Origin: Vibrio penaeicida
GTDB taxonomy: Bacteria; Pseudomonadota; Gammaproteobacteria; Enterobacterales; Vibrionaceae
Length of the DNA: 64,000 nucleotides
NCBI RefSeq assembly: GCF_030689305.1
Contig: NZ_JAUYVM010000021.1
Coordinates: 1 to 64,000, forward strand
Direction: 5' to 3'
The notes beneath the pieces are model-generated. The model made no database searches. It was not told where the DNA came from and was given only the letters and a program-made list of their open reading frames with translations. The translations under genes were made by a program, and so were the position numbers. Below, piece by piece: positions 1 through 7,802 of the stretch (position 1 is the first letter of the stretch; each line of letters opens with the position of its first letter).

Positions 1-215
1 TGATGGTCATGTTTGTCATGATCGTGCTTATCATGGTCATCGTGATGGTCATGTTTGTCATGATCGTGCTTATCATGGTCATCGTGATGGTCATGTTTGT
101 CATGATCGTGCTTATCATGATCGTCGTGATGGTCATGTTTGTCATGATCGTGCTTATCATGGTCGTCGTGATGGTCATGTTTGTCATGATCGTGCTTATG
201 ATGGTCATCATGACC
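1..215. repeat. 42-base tandem repeat coding His/Asp-rich linker
   Basis: Copies begin at 1, 43, 85, 127 and 169, the last one incomplete. On the minus strand each unit encodes 14 residues made only of Asp, His and Lys inside zrgA. The number of copies beyond the left edge is unknown. Such a repeat can vary in copy number by slippage. Confidence 0.95.
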
Positions 216-545
216 GTCATCTTCTCCCAGTGTATGACGAACTTCAGTAAAGGTCGGCTTACACTGAGCGGCGCTAGAAAGCGTCATCACTTTGTCTGCT
301 TGGTTTAATACAGACAAGGCATTAGCTAGCTGTTTCTTTTGCTCTGCATTTTTAGGCGCACTTTCAAAACCAACAACATCAGCGCCCGGAGCATGAATTT
401 CCATCAATAGCTCGTCACCGTCTTGTGCAATGTTAAGTTCTACCACACCGTGGACGTGCGCATCATGTTGACGAAATTCTTCTGCGTGTGCCGATGTTGT
501 AACGATAGCCGCTGCCAATAGTGAAAGTTTAAATACGTGGTTCAT
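1..545 (-). CDS. zrgA: ZrgA-type zinc uptake protein (DUF2796), partial
   Basis: The gene starts at the ATG at 545 and runs off the left edge of the window. It begins with a signal peptide (MNHVFKLSLLAAAIVTTSAHA) and a conserved HDAHVHGVVELNIA stretch, as in the ZrgA/DUF2796 family, which in Vibrio cholerae is a zinc-regulated periplasmic component of zinc uptake. From about residue 112 it enters a His/Asp-rich region built from a 42-base tandem repeat, suited to binding zinc. It sits 39 bases after a DUF2607-like gene on the same strand and a Zur-like box lies upstream of that gene. The family call is strong; the metal is inferred from the family and the His repeats. Confidence 0.88.
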   Translation of the reverse strand, partial: MNHVFKLSLLAAAIVTTSAHAEEFRQHDAHVHGVVELNIAQDGDELLMEIHAPGADVVGFESAPKNAEQKKQLANALSVLNQADKVMTLSSAAQCKPTFTEVRHTLGEDDGHDDHHKHDHDKHDHHDDHDKHDHDKHDHHDDHDKHDHDKHDHHDDHDKHDHDKHDHHDDHDKHDHDKHDH

Positions 546-584
546 GTTTACCTCTGTTTATAAATTTGAATGAAAAGTAGATGG

Positions 585-869
585 CTAAACGTGAACAAGT
601 GGAGGAGATCGAGCATGATAATACGGCAACGGTGCAAAGCTTGGTTTCAGAACATCGTAGGCTTGTGTCCAGAAAAAATGCGGCACATATGGAACCGAAG
701 GAATCGATCCCGAAAGAGCATACTTACTGATCGAAAACATCTCACACGCATGTTCTTCATGGTGCGCAGGTTCCCAATCCTGACTGTGTACAACAAACGC
801 TGCACTCAACCACAGCACACAGCTAATGGCGAGAAAAGCGAAGAATTGTTGAAACGTCCGTAAATGCAT
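585..869 (-). CDS. DUF2607-like small protein upstream of zrgA
   Basis: A 94-residue protein starting at the ATG at 869 (a TTG lies three codons further up). It has one hydrophobic segment near the N-terminus (about residues 8-27) and a HHEEHAC stretch near residue 40 that could bind a metal. Its place just before zrgA matches the small DUF2607 protein that precedes the zinc-uptake genes in Vibrio. It probably shares the zrg transcript. Its exact role is not known to me; secretion or membrane attachment is inferred from the hydrophobic segment. Confidence 0.7.
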   Translation of the reverse strand: MHLRTFQQFFAFLAISCVLWLSAAFVVHSQDWEPAHHEEHACEMFSISKYALSGSIPSVPYVPHFFWTQAYDVLKPSFAPLPYYHARSPPLVHV

Positions 870-896
870 TTGAGTCAAATATCAAAAATAAAGGCT

Positions 897-916
897 AAAT
901 GTAATAACATAACAAG
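897..916 (-). promoter_or_regulatory. Putative Zur box of the zrg operon
   Basis: The bases AAATGTAATAACATAAC read on the opposite strand as GTTATGTTATTACATTT, a partial palindrome similar to Zur operators. It lies about 30 bases before the first gene of the zrgA operon. Zinc repression of this operon is known in V. cholerae; the box itself is inferred here. Confidence 0.5.
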
Positions 917-970
917 GGTGCTGCAAGCGAATTTTCTACCCTTTCAAACCGGTGTCATTATTCCAACAAC

Positions 971-999
971 AAAGAGCGACCTAAGTGGTCGCTCTTTAT
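971..999 (-). terminator. Terminator after pyrI
   Basis: AAAGAGCGACC and GGTCGCTCTTT form an 11-base perfect stem with a five-base loop. It lies 85 bases past the end of pyrI, with a T-rich run on the minus strand. Confidence 0.85.
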
Positions 1000-1019
1000 A
1001 CTCAATCTATAGATTAGGT

Positions 1020-1058
1020 GTTGCTGAACCTAGCACCTTGAGATGACTTGAGTATATA
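1020..1058. repeat. Dispersed Vibrio extragenic repeat, copy 1
   Basis: Read on the minus strand it is TATACTCAAGTCATCTCAAG followed by GTGCTAGG. Related sequences with ATACCCAAGTGACCTCAAGA occur at 45654 and 56137 in this window. It looks like a short repeat spread between genes. Confidence 0.55.
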
Positions 1059-1081
1059 TTCACAACGATAATCTACGATGA

Positions 1082-1543
1082 TTAAAGTTCGGTGACAATC
1101 TCACGCGAAAACGCTTTCTCACAGTACTTACACTTCAAACGCACATCTTCATTTCGCTCGATGAGAGAGAATGACGTATCAATAGGTTCGAAGTTTGAGA
1201 TACAGTTGCTATTAGGGCATGCGAATACCCCCAAGATTTTTTCAGGCAGTGTTAGCGCTAGCTTTTTCACTACCTTGTACTCTTCGATTTGATTCACGGT
1301 TGCATGGGGCGCATACAGTGCCAGTTTTTGCGCCTGATCTTCATTGATAAAGACATTTTCAATCTTGAGAAGATCTTTTGCGCCTAACGCAGAAGACGGT
1401 AAGTTTAATCCGACGGTGACACGCTGTTCTGAATTGTGCATATCGAATAAGCGCAAAACCTTAATACCAATTTGAGCAGGAATGTGGTCGATAACGGTGC
1501 CGTTACGAATTGCTTCTACCTGCAATTGAGTTTCTTTAGCCAT
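1082..1543 (-). CDS. pyrI: Aspartate carbamoyltransferase regulatory chain
   Basis: This 153-residue protein is the regulatory subunit of aspartate transcarbamoylase, which binds CTP/ATP and adjusts the first committed step of pyrimidine synthesis. The N-terminal nucleotide-binding part contains GTVIDHIPAQIGIKVLRLF. The C-terminal zinc domain has the four cysteines in CPNSNC and CKYC, the ligands that hold the regulatory chain on the catalytic chain. It follows pyrB by 15 bases, so the two are co-transcribed under the same attenuator. Length and motifs are normal. Confidence 0.98.
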   Translation of the reverse strand: MAKETQLQVEAIRNGTVIDHIPAQIGIKVLRLFDMHNSEQRVTVGLNLPSSALGAKDLLKIENVFINEDQAQKLALYAPHATVNQIEEYKVVKKLALTLPEKILGVFACPNSNCISNFEPIDTSFSLIERNEDVRLKCKYCEKAFSREIVTEL

Positions 1544-1558
1544 GATCTTTCTCCTCAG

Positions 1559-2488
1559 TTACAGAGTGTCGTTAAGTACAAGTGCCAGCAGTGCTTCTCG
1601 GGCGTAGACGCCATTTTCAGCTTGCTGGAAGAAATAGGCGTAAGGGGTCTTATCAACATCCACTGTAATTTCATCCACGCGAGGGAGTGGGTGAAGGACT
1701 TTTAGGTTGTCTTTAGCATCGGTTAGCGTGGCAGCAGATAACACGTACGCCGATTTGATATGGGCATATTCAGATTCATCAAAACGTTCTTTTTGAACTC
1801 GAGTCATGTACAGAATATCGAGTTCTGGCACCACACTTTCCATTTCTGTATGTAGGCTGTATTCGATGCCAGCGTCATCCAGCTCTTCACAAATGTAGTC
1901 CGGCATTGCCAATGCTTCTGGCGCAATGAAGAAGAAGCGGTTATTGCTGAACTTAGCCAAGGCTTGTGTCAGTGAATGCACCGTGCGTCCGTATTTTAAA
2001 TCACCCACGAAGGCGACGTTTAAGTTATCTAAACTGCCCTGAGTTTCGTAGATACTGAATAGGTCTAATAATGTTTGTGTTGGATGCTGATTTGCGCCAT
2101 CGCCAGCGTTTATCACTGGAACATTATTAGAGAATTCAGAAGCTAGGCGAGCTGCCCCTTCTTGCGGGTGGCGCATAACGAACGCGTCGACGTAAGAAGA
2201 GATGACTTGCACAGAATCCGCTAGAGTCTCGCCTTTCTTAGCCAGAGAGGTGTTGCCATCGTTATCAAAGCCAATTACATCGCCACCAATACGTTGCACT
2301 GCGGTTTCAAATGAAAGACGTGTTCGGGTGGAAGGTTCAAAGAAGCAACTTGCGATAACTTTGTTTTTAATGAGCTCTGGTTGAGGTTCATTTTTCAGCT
2401 GACCTGCTGTTTTCACGATCAGCTCCAGCTCGTCACGAGACAGCTCAGAAATGGAGATGATGTGTTTTTGATAGAGTGAGTTCGCCAT
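1559..2488 (-). CDS. pyrB: Aspartate carbamoyltransferase catalytic chain
   Basis: A 309-residue catalytic subunit that joins carbamoyl phosphate and aspartate into carbamoylaspartate in pyrimidine synthesis. The carbamoyl-phosphate motif FEPSTRTRLSFE is at about residues 50-61, and HPTQTLLDLF and HPLPRVDEI are also present. It is the first structural gene of the pyrBI operon and lies downstream of a leader peptide and terminator, so UTP-sensitive attenuation is expected. Full length with no oddities. Confidence 0.98.
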   Translation of the reverse strand: MANSLYQKHIISISELSRDELELIVKTAGQLKNEPQPELIKNKVIASCFFEPSTRTRLSFETAVQRIGGDVIGFDNDGNTSLAKKGETLADSVQVISSYVDAFVMRHPQEGAARLASEFSNNVPVINAGDGANQHPTQTLLDLFSIYETQGSLDNLNVAFVGDLKYGRTVHSLTQALAKFSNNRFFFIAPEALAMPDYICEELDDAGIEYSLHTEMESVVPELDILYMTRVQKERFDESEYAHIKSAYVLSAATLTDAKDNLKVLHPLPRVDEITVDVDKTPYAYFFQQAENGVYAREALLALVLNDTL

Positions 2489-2513
2489 GATCTTCTTCCC
2501 TATGGTGATGCCA

Positions 2514-2547
2514 TAAAAAAGCCCCCCTATTGAAGGGAGGCTTTAAA
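2514..2547 (-). terminator. pyrBI attenuator
   Basis: On the minus strand AAAGCCTCCC, a short loop and GGGGGGCTTTTTT make a strong intrinsic terminator between the leader peptide and pyrB. The leader stop codon lies inside its upstream arm, as needed if ribosomes following closely behind RNA polymerase are to disrupt the hairpin. Confidence 0.9.
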
Positions 2548-2632
2548 AAATAATACGGGAACAATAAAACAAAACAGGGAAGCCTAGTCGCTTCTTAATC
2601 ATCACTAAATCAGGGATGAGAGTGTGTTTCAT
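2543..2632 (-). CDS. pyrL: pyrBI leader peptide
   Basis: A 29-residue open frame from the ATG at 2632 to the TAA at 2543 begins MKHTLIPDLVMIKKRLG and ends FYCSRIIF. The RNA over its second half is very U-rich, where polymerase would slow at low UTP. The stop falls inside the attenuator hairpin, so coupling of translation and transcription can open it. This is the arrangement of enterobacterial pyrL, though the peptide sequence differs. Too short for normal gene calling, but position and layout make it convincing. Confidence 0.82.
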   Translation of the reverse strand: MKHTLIPDLVMIKKRLGFPVLFYCSRIIF

Positions 2633-2715
2633 TAATCGTTCCTCAGACAAATTGCGGAGAATTATACGCCTAAGGAACGTGATCGCAAGCGATTACATTG
2701 TGTTTTTTGTTACTG

Positions 2716-3720
2716 CTATTGTCCGAGGGTTGCCACCATGACGGCTTTGATTGTGTGCATGCGGTTTTCGGCTTGATCAAAAACAATGGATTGCTCAGAT
2801 TCAAACACCTCTTCAGTAACTTCTAACCCTTTTAAACCGTACTTGTCGGCTATCTCTTTCCCGATGGTGGTTTCATCGTTGTGGAAAGCAGGCAGGCAAT
2901 GCATAAATTTGGCGTTCGGGTTACCTGTGGCGCTCATGACCTTAGCGTTAACTTGGTAAGGCGTCATTTGTGCCACGCGCTCATCCCATGCTTCAGGTGC
3001 TTCTCCCATTGAAACCCACACATCGGTGTAGAGGAAGTCCGCCCCCTGAACACCTGTTTCTACATCTTCGGTGAAGTGTAAAGAAGCGCCTGTGGATTGA
3101 GCGATGGTTTGGCATTCATCTATTAACTCTGAACTTGGCCAATAGGCTTTTGGTGCCACCACGGTAAAGTGCATGCCCATTTTGGCTGCGCCGACCAAAA
3201 GAGAATTCCCCATGTTGTAGCGGGCATCGCCAAGGTAGGCAAATTGAATTTCATTCAGCGGTTTACCATTACTGTGTTCAAGCATGGTTAGAAAGTCAGC
3301 GAGGATCTGAGTGGGGTGGAACTCATCGGTAAGCCCATTCCAAACAGGCACGCCAGCGTGTTTGCCGAGTGTTTCGACGATGTCTTGCCCAAACCCACGA
3401 TATTGAATGCCATCGTACATTCTGCCTAGTACACGAGCCGTATCTTTCATCGACTCCTTATGACCAATCTGAGAGCCCGATGGACCGATGTAGGAAACTT
3501 GGGCGCCTTGATCAAAAGCGGCAACTTCAAATGCGCATCGAGTTCGGGTAGAAGCTTTTTCGAATATTAATGCGATATTCTTCCCGATAAGCGTTTTCTG
3601 TTCAGTGCCTGAATATTTCGCCGCTTTTAACTGCTGAGACAGTTGAAGCAGAAAGTCAATTTCCTTGGGCGTATAGTCAAGCAGCTTTAAGAAGTTGCGA
3701 TTGCGTAAATTGAAAGCCAT
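2716..3720 (-). CDS. argF: Ornithine carbamoyltransferase
   Basis: A 334-residue enzyme that makes citrulline from ornithine and carbamoyl phosphate in arginine synthesis; the same chemistry run in reverse serves arginine breakdown. Visible signatures are EKASTRTRCAFE (carbamoyl-phosphate binding), EFHPTQILADF and MHCLPAFH (ornithine side). It lies between arcA and the pyrBI operon, a known Vibrio order. ArgR-like boxes upstream suggest arginine repression, pointing to a biosynthetic argF, but the arcA neighbour means a catabolic (arcB) role cannot be excluded from sequence alone. Confidence 0.96.
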   Translation of the reverse strand: MAFNLRNRNFLKLLDYTPKEIDFLLQLSQQLKAAKYSGTEQKTLIGKNIALIFEKASTRTRCAFEVAAFDQGAQVSYIGPSGSQIGHKESMKDTARVLGRMYDGIQYRGFGQDIVETLGKHAGVPVWNGLTDEFHPTQILADFLTMLEHSNGKPLNEIQFAYLGDARYNMGNSLLVGAAKMGMHFTVVAPKAYWPSSELIDECQTIAQSTGASLHFTEDVETGVQGADFLYTDVWVSMGEAPEAWDERVAQMTPYQVNAKVMSATGNPNAKFMHCLPAFHNDETTIGKEIADKYGLKGLEVTEEVFESEQSIVFDQAENRMHTIKAVMVATLGQ

Positions 3721-3754
3721 AAATCTTCCTTCGATAAGGCAAGTACGTTAAAAA

Positions 3755-3800
3755 TCATTTATACATATAAATTCACTTTTTGTGAATGTTTATTTTAAAT
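3755..3800 (-). promoter_or_regulatory. Putative ArgR operator of argF
   Basis: Two AT-rich sequences resembling ARG boxes (TGAATTTATATGTATAA on the minus strand and TGAATGTTTATTTTA on the plus strand) lie side by side 35-80 bases upstream of argF. Paired boxes are usual for ArgR. The match to consensus is moderate. Confidence 0.5.
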
Positions 3801-3804
3801 AAAA

Positions 3805-3840
3805 TAAAAAAAGGTTGACGCTGTTAGCATCAACCTTTTG
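3805..3840 (-). terminator. Terminator after arcA
   Basis: AAGGTTGA and TCAACCTT form a stem with a loop of about 11 bases. On the minus strand it is followed by a T-rich run, about 50 bases past the end of arcA. Confidence 0.8.
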
Positions 3841-3887
3841 AGTGTAGTAACCCACATCAAGGTGGGTTGAAGGAGAGCGGGTGTTTT

Positions 3888-5108
3888 TTAGATTCCGTCG
3901 CGTTCAATAGGGCAGCTCATACAGCGAGCGCCACCTCGTCCACGTCCTAGCTCGTTACCCGGAATAGTCAGGACTTCAATCCCTGCTTTATCGTATTTTT
4001 CGTTGGTGTAAACGTTGCGTTCGTATGCGACGACAACACCAGGCTTCACTGTCAGAACGTTATTGGCGTCATTCCACTGTTCGCGTTCTGCTTCGTAATT
4101 GTCGCCACCTGTCGTAATAATTTTAAGGTGATCAACATCCAGCGCTTGTTCAACGGCATGAATGTAATTTGGCACTTGCTCTACGTTCATCGCTTTGCCG
4201 CCATTTGGCGTAAGGCGCCAAGTTTCTAAGTCGTTACGCATGATTTCTGGATAGACCGAGAACGTATCAACGTCCATGTGCGTCATCACAGTATCTAAGT
4301 GCATACATGAACGGTGCTTGGGCAAGTTAATCGCAATAACCTGAGACGCTTGACCAGATTCAAATAACCCAGCTGCCAAGTTCTCGACACCTTGAGGCGT
4401 GGTTCGTTCTGACATACCAACCAAGACGGCACCGTTACCAATAACCAAAACATCGCCGCCTTCAATATTTGCGTTATCGTAATGCAAATCTTCATCACCG
4501 AAGTATTTGATAAAGTCTTGACCTGCAAATACAGGGTGCCAACGGTAAATGGCGCGTAAATGGTTCGTTTCACGCTGACGTGCTGGCATCATCATCGGGT
4601 TCAGTGATACACCACCGTATACCCAGCAAGACGTATCGCGGGTAAATAGGTGGTTTGGCAAAGGCTCTATCACAAAGTCCAAAGGTTGATGCATCTTGGG
4701 TAGCATCGAAGCAGAAGCAATAGGCAACTCTGAATAGGCTAAACCACCAAGCAAAACTGTCGCTAGGTGTTCGTTGTCCATTTCACTCAGGTAATGACGC
4801 AGCTCACGCGCGAAAGTTGGACCGTAGCGAAAATCTGAAATCTGAGTATTAAGTAGCCATGTTCTGGCCTCTGGCACGGCTAAGGTTTCAACAAGAAGAT
4901 CGTGAAGCAGCAATACTTCTACGTCTTGTTCTCTTAGTGTTTGTGCAAAAGTATCGTGTTCTTCACCTGCCGCTTCTACTGCTAAAACGTCGTCAAACAA
5001 CAGCTCCTGACAGTTAGAAGGGGTTAAGTGGGTGAGTGCGCGCTCGGGACGATTTAACAACACTCTGCGCAATTGACCGACTTCAGAGCCGACATACAGC
5101 TTACTCAT
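3888..5108 (-). CDS. arcA: Arginine deiminase
   Basis: A 406-residue enzyme that hydrolyses arginine to citrulline and ammonia, first step of the arginine deiminase pathway. It shows the guanidino-hydrolase motifs: FTRDTSCWV near residue 153, NIEGGDVLVIG, MHLDTVMTHMD (catalytic His) and the C-terminal GGARCMSCP with the nucleophilic Cys near residue 399. It is immediately upstream of argF on the same strand, but has its own terminator, so the two may be separate transcripts. Full length. Confidence 0.97.
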   Translation of the reverse strand: MSKLYVGSEVGQLRRVLLNRPERALTHLTPSNCQELLFDDVLAVEAAGEEHDTFAQTLREQDVEVLLLHDLLVETLAVPEARTWLLNTQISDFRYGPTFARELRHYLSEMDNEHLATVLLGGLAYSELPIASASMLPKMHQPLDFVIEPLPNHLFTRDTSCWVYGGVSLNPMMMPARQRETNHLRAIYRWHPVFAGQDFIKYFGDEDLHYDNANIEGGDVLVIGNGAVLVGMSERTTPQGVENLAAGLFESGQASQVIAINLPKHRSCMHLDTVMTHMDVDTFSVYPEIMRNDLETWRLTPNGGKAMNVEQVPNYIHAVEQALDVDHLKIITTGGDNYEAEREQWNDANNVLTVKPGVVVAYERNVYTNEKYDKAGIEVLTIPGNELGRGRGGARCMSCPIERDGI

Positions 5109-5770
5109 TGGGTGTCCTTTCTAATAATTCCGTGACTGACCCTTTGCTTTAATCCGATTCCACTTTCTTGTAACAAGCGCTCGCAACAAACGCCGCAATA
5201 AGCCAGTGGTTTAGATGAAACAAAAGGGCGACCTGCATTGAAATGAGGTCCGACTCACATTTATGACAAGGATGAAGACAAGATGCAAGTCGGTAATTTA
5301 GTGATAAAGTCGATGTTTAAGGCGTATTTTTAGAGGATTAGTCCTTTTTGGCTCGTATTTGTAAATTTTAGTGTTGTTTTTTAGTGAAGTGGATACCGTG
5401 CTGGGGTGCCTGAATATTCATGTCGGGTGGTCAGCGAAGTGTCATGATACCCATTACTGTGTGAATGAAGATGCATTAATCTGGTCAAATCACGGTGGAT
5501 CGTTAGATTTTATGCAGTTCTATGGATTTCAACTCTATGCAATATTGAGTCATAAATTGGCGTATTTATTAAAAAACGCGGTGAAAAGCCTGACCTGACT
5601 TTGTTCTGTTTCAAAAAAAGTAAGTACATTTGTTAATATTTTGTTTCTGTGACTCAAGGTTGGTTTTGGTTAGCAGAAAAAATGATCAAGGATTGAGTTT
5701 GCTGGTGGTAATTTGCAGCGAACCGTGCCATATTTCACGCGTTTAATTACCCAGAGAGCGGAGCAATCGA
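5109..5770. other. Gene-free upstream region of arcA and rraB
   Basis: This divergent region holds the promoters of arcA (minus) and rraB (plus). A 75-codon open frame at 5371-5598 lacks a good ribosome binding site and recognisable features, so it was not called. Nothing else convincing is seen. Confidence 0.6.
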
Positions 5771-6184
5771 ATGTCTCAACAAGATGAATACCTATCGGTA
5801 GAAGCGTTACTTGAAATTCAAAAAGAAGACACTCGCGAAATCATCAGTGCATTACTTGAAGACGGCAGTGAACCTGATGCTCTGTATGAAATTGAACATC
5901 ACCTGTTTGCTGAAGACTTCAATACGCTAGAAAAAGCCGTAGTAGAAGCGTTCAAAATGGGCTTTGAAGTCCTTGAAGCAGAAGAAACAGAAGATGAAGA
6001 TGGCAACAAACTTCTTTGTTGTGATGCCGTTATGGAATCAGCTCTAAATGCTGAACTCATCGATGCACAAGTAGAAAAGCTGGTTAACCTTGCTGAAAAA
6101 TACGACATCATTTACGACGGGTGGGGTACATTTTATGAAGGTGAAGATGCCGCTTACGACGTTGAAGAAGACGACGAAGAATAA
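5771..6184 (+). CDS. rraB: Ribonuclease E inhibitor RraB
   Basis: A 137-residue very acidic protein (long runs of Glu and Asp, ending YDVEEDDEE). It matches RraB, which binds the C-terminal scaffold of RNase E and changes which transcripts are degraded. Family-typical stretches are EDGSEPDALYEIEHH near residue 29 and DGWGTFYEG near the end. It stands alone with its own terminator just downstream. Length is as usual for the family. Confidence 0.95.
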   Translation: MSQQDEYLSVEALLEIQKEDTREIISALLEDGSEPDALYEIEHHLFAEDFNTLEKAVVEAFKMGFEVLEAEETEDEDGNKLLCCDAVMESALNAELIDAQVEKLVNLAEKYDIIYDGWGTFYEGEDAAYDVEEDDEE

Positions 6185-6202
6185 CCTTCCCATCCTCATC
6201 GA

Positions 6203-6232
6203 GAAACGCTGGCTTAATGCTGGCGTTTTTTT
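6203..6232 (+). terminator. Terminator after rraB
   Basis: AAACGC and GCGTTT bracket a loop and are followed by seven T. It lies 20 bases after rraB. Confidence 0.8.
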
Positions 6233-6356
6233 ATCTCCAAACAAAGACTTTGATTCTCGTTTTGGCAATGTGGTGGTCAGACAATTGAAATTTCATTAGA
6301 AATTATGTGTCTACTTTCATTATAATGCCTCCAAACTTGATCTGGCTCAATTTATC

Positions 6357-7154
6357 ATGCAACTTTCGCTCGCTGGTCTTTGGCAGCTTTCACCGCTAAC
6401 AGACCTCTCTATCCCGCAGGATGACATCACTTTCCCAGCACCGCTTAGCGATGTGTTGCCTGAGTCCATTTCTGAATCTGACATCCGAAATCAAGAATGG
6501 CATTTAATGCATGATATTGAAGTCGATGATGCGATGTTGGCATTTCCAGCGGTGGATTTGGTGATGGCTGGTGTTGATTACTATGCCGAGGTTCGGATTA
6601 ATGGTGTCGCGATATTTGATTGCGATGGCACTCAGAATCGTTATAAGAAGGACATTCGCCCCTATTTACAGCCAGGTAGAAATCGCTTTGAAATTTTGTT
6701 CTTAGAGCAAGATGAAGATTGGCTGTTGGACGAAACACCTGAGATTTGCCCGTTAACCCCAGAGCCTGTGTTAGAAACAGATAAGCGGGTTGGAATATGG
6801 CAGGCTCCGTACCTGCAATTTATCCGAAATTTGAGGCTTGATCATATTACCACGGAGCAGATCTGGCACCACGGTGGTGGTTGTGAGTTTAAAGTGGACC
6901 TCTACTACCAAACCTTCGCAGCGGGGTTGGTGTCGGCATCGGTAAAATTTGATGGCATGACCTATCATATCCCTATTGATGTCAGAGCCGATCACGCTAC
7001 AGCGTTGTTCCAAGTTGAAGCACCGCGCTATGCAAATCCAATTTTCCCAGACGATCGCGATCTCTACCAATTGGATGTGATGCTGGACGGGCAAAGCCAA
7101 AATATGCGGATAGGACTCAGTAAAGATCTCTGCGTGATGCACTTCCCTGTTTAG
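6357..7154 (+). CDS. Glycoside hydrolase family 2-like sugar-binding domain protein
   Basis: A 265-residue protein resembling only the N-terminal jelly-roll of beta-mannosidases and other GH2 enzymes: LAGLWQLSP at the start, a central VDLVMAGVDYYAEVRING and a KRVGIWQAPYLQFI stretch. The GH2 catalytic barrel is absent, and the stop codon follows directly, so this is a stand-alone binding domain or a fossil of a larger enzyme. There is no signal peptide and no good ribosome binding site before the ATG. Substrate unknown. Confidence 0.7.
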   Translation: MQLSLAGLWQLSPLTDLSIPQDDITFPAPLSDVLPESISESDIRNQEWHLMHDIEVDDAMLAFPAVDLVMAGVDYYAEVRINGVAIFDCDGTQNRYKKDIRPYLQPGRNRFEILFLEQDEDWLLDETPEICPLTPEPVLETDKRVGIWQAPYLQFIRNLRLDHITTEQIWHHGGGCEFKVDLYYQTFAAGLVSASVKFDGMTYHIPIDVRADHATALFQVEAPRYANPIFPDDRDLYQLDVMLDGQSQNMRIGLSKDLCVMHFPV

Positions 7155-7264
7155 TGAAGTACAAATAATTAGTATCACTACCAAATGTGACAGCTATCGG
7201 TTCCCTCCACATTATGATTTTATGTTAGCAGCTCAACCTGGCTGTTTTACATAAAGGATCTAAT

Positions 7265-7789
7265 GTGTTTTTTCATGCAAGTGACATTAGCGATACGCTT
7301 AAAAATCAGATAATAGAAGGCAGAAATAAGAGCTTTCCGAATCATTCGTCAAATAACTACTTTTATAAACAAGTGCCTTATGGGGTTATCGTTATATTTG
7401 ATGGGGATAAATTGGTCTCTCAATGTTCGATAATTTATAGATATATAAATATTGATGAATCATTCTTACCCATTCTTGGGGTGTCGGATGCATGGGTCGA
7501 TGAAAAGTACAGGAAGAAAGGGTTCTTAAAATCCATGCTTGATGAGGTTCAGACCATGAGCAGGGATATGGGAATAGAATGCAATATCCTTGTGGCTGAT
7601 GTTCCTAACATCTATTCCAAATATGGGTTTGTTGAATATAACCCAGTGGCACAATGGCTTAGAGTTCATGAAGGTAAGAACTATGGAGTGTCTGTAGAAA
7701 AAATCAAAGGCATTATGATCAGGAGCCTAGGAACGAGCAAGCCCCCTCAAAAAATGACAAGCATAGACTTCTTAGGGGAGCTGTTTTAA
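7265..7789 (+). CDS. GNAT family N-acetyltransferase
   Basis: A 174-residue protein starting with GTG, with AAAGGA six bases before it. The acetyl-CoA site is visible as VDEKYRKKGFLKSMLDEV (about residues 78-95, the R/Q-x-x-G-x-G/L pattern slightly degenerate). It ends in a typical GNAT fold with YSKYGFVEY. Substrate unknown. It is more AT-rich and uses more AGA/ATA codons than its neighbours, a hint of transfer from elsewhere. Confidence 0.82.
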   Translation: MFFHASDISDTLKNQIIEGRNKSFPNHSSNNYFYKQVPYGVIVIFDGDKLVSQCSIIYRYINIDESFLPILGVSDAWVDEKYRKKGFLKSMLDEVQTMSRDMGIECNILVADVPNIYSKYGFVEYNPVAQWLRVHEGKNYGVSVEKIKGIMIRSLGTSKPPQKMTSIDFLGELF

Positions 7790-7802
7790 TTAAACAAATG
7801 AC

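Noticed and set aside
1..215. The left repeat as a CRISPR array or satellite
   Set aside because: The units are adjacent without spacers and encode the His/Asp region of zrgA.
5371..5598. 75-codon open frame between arcA and rraB
   Set aside because: No ribosome binding site, no recognisable motif, and it lies in a promoter region.
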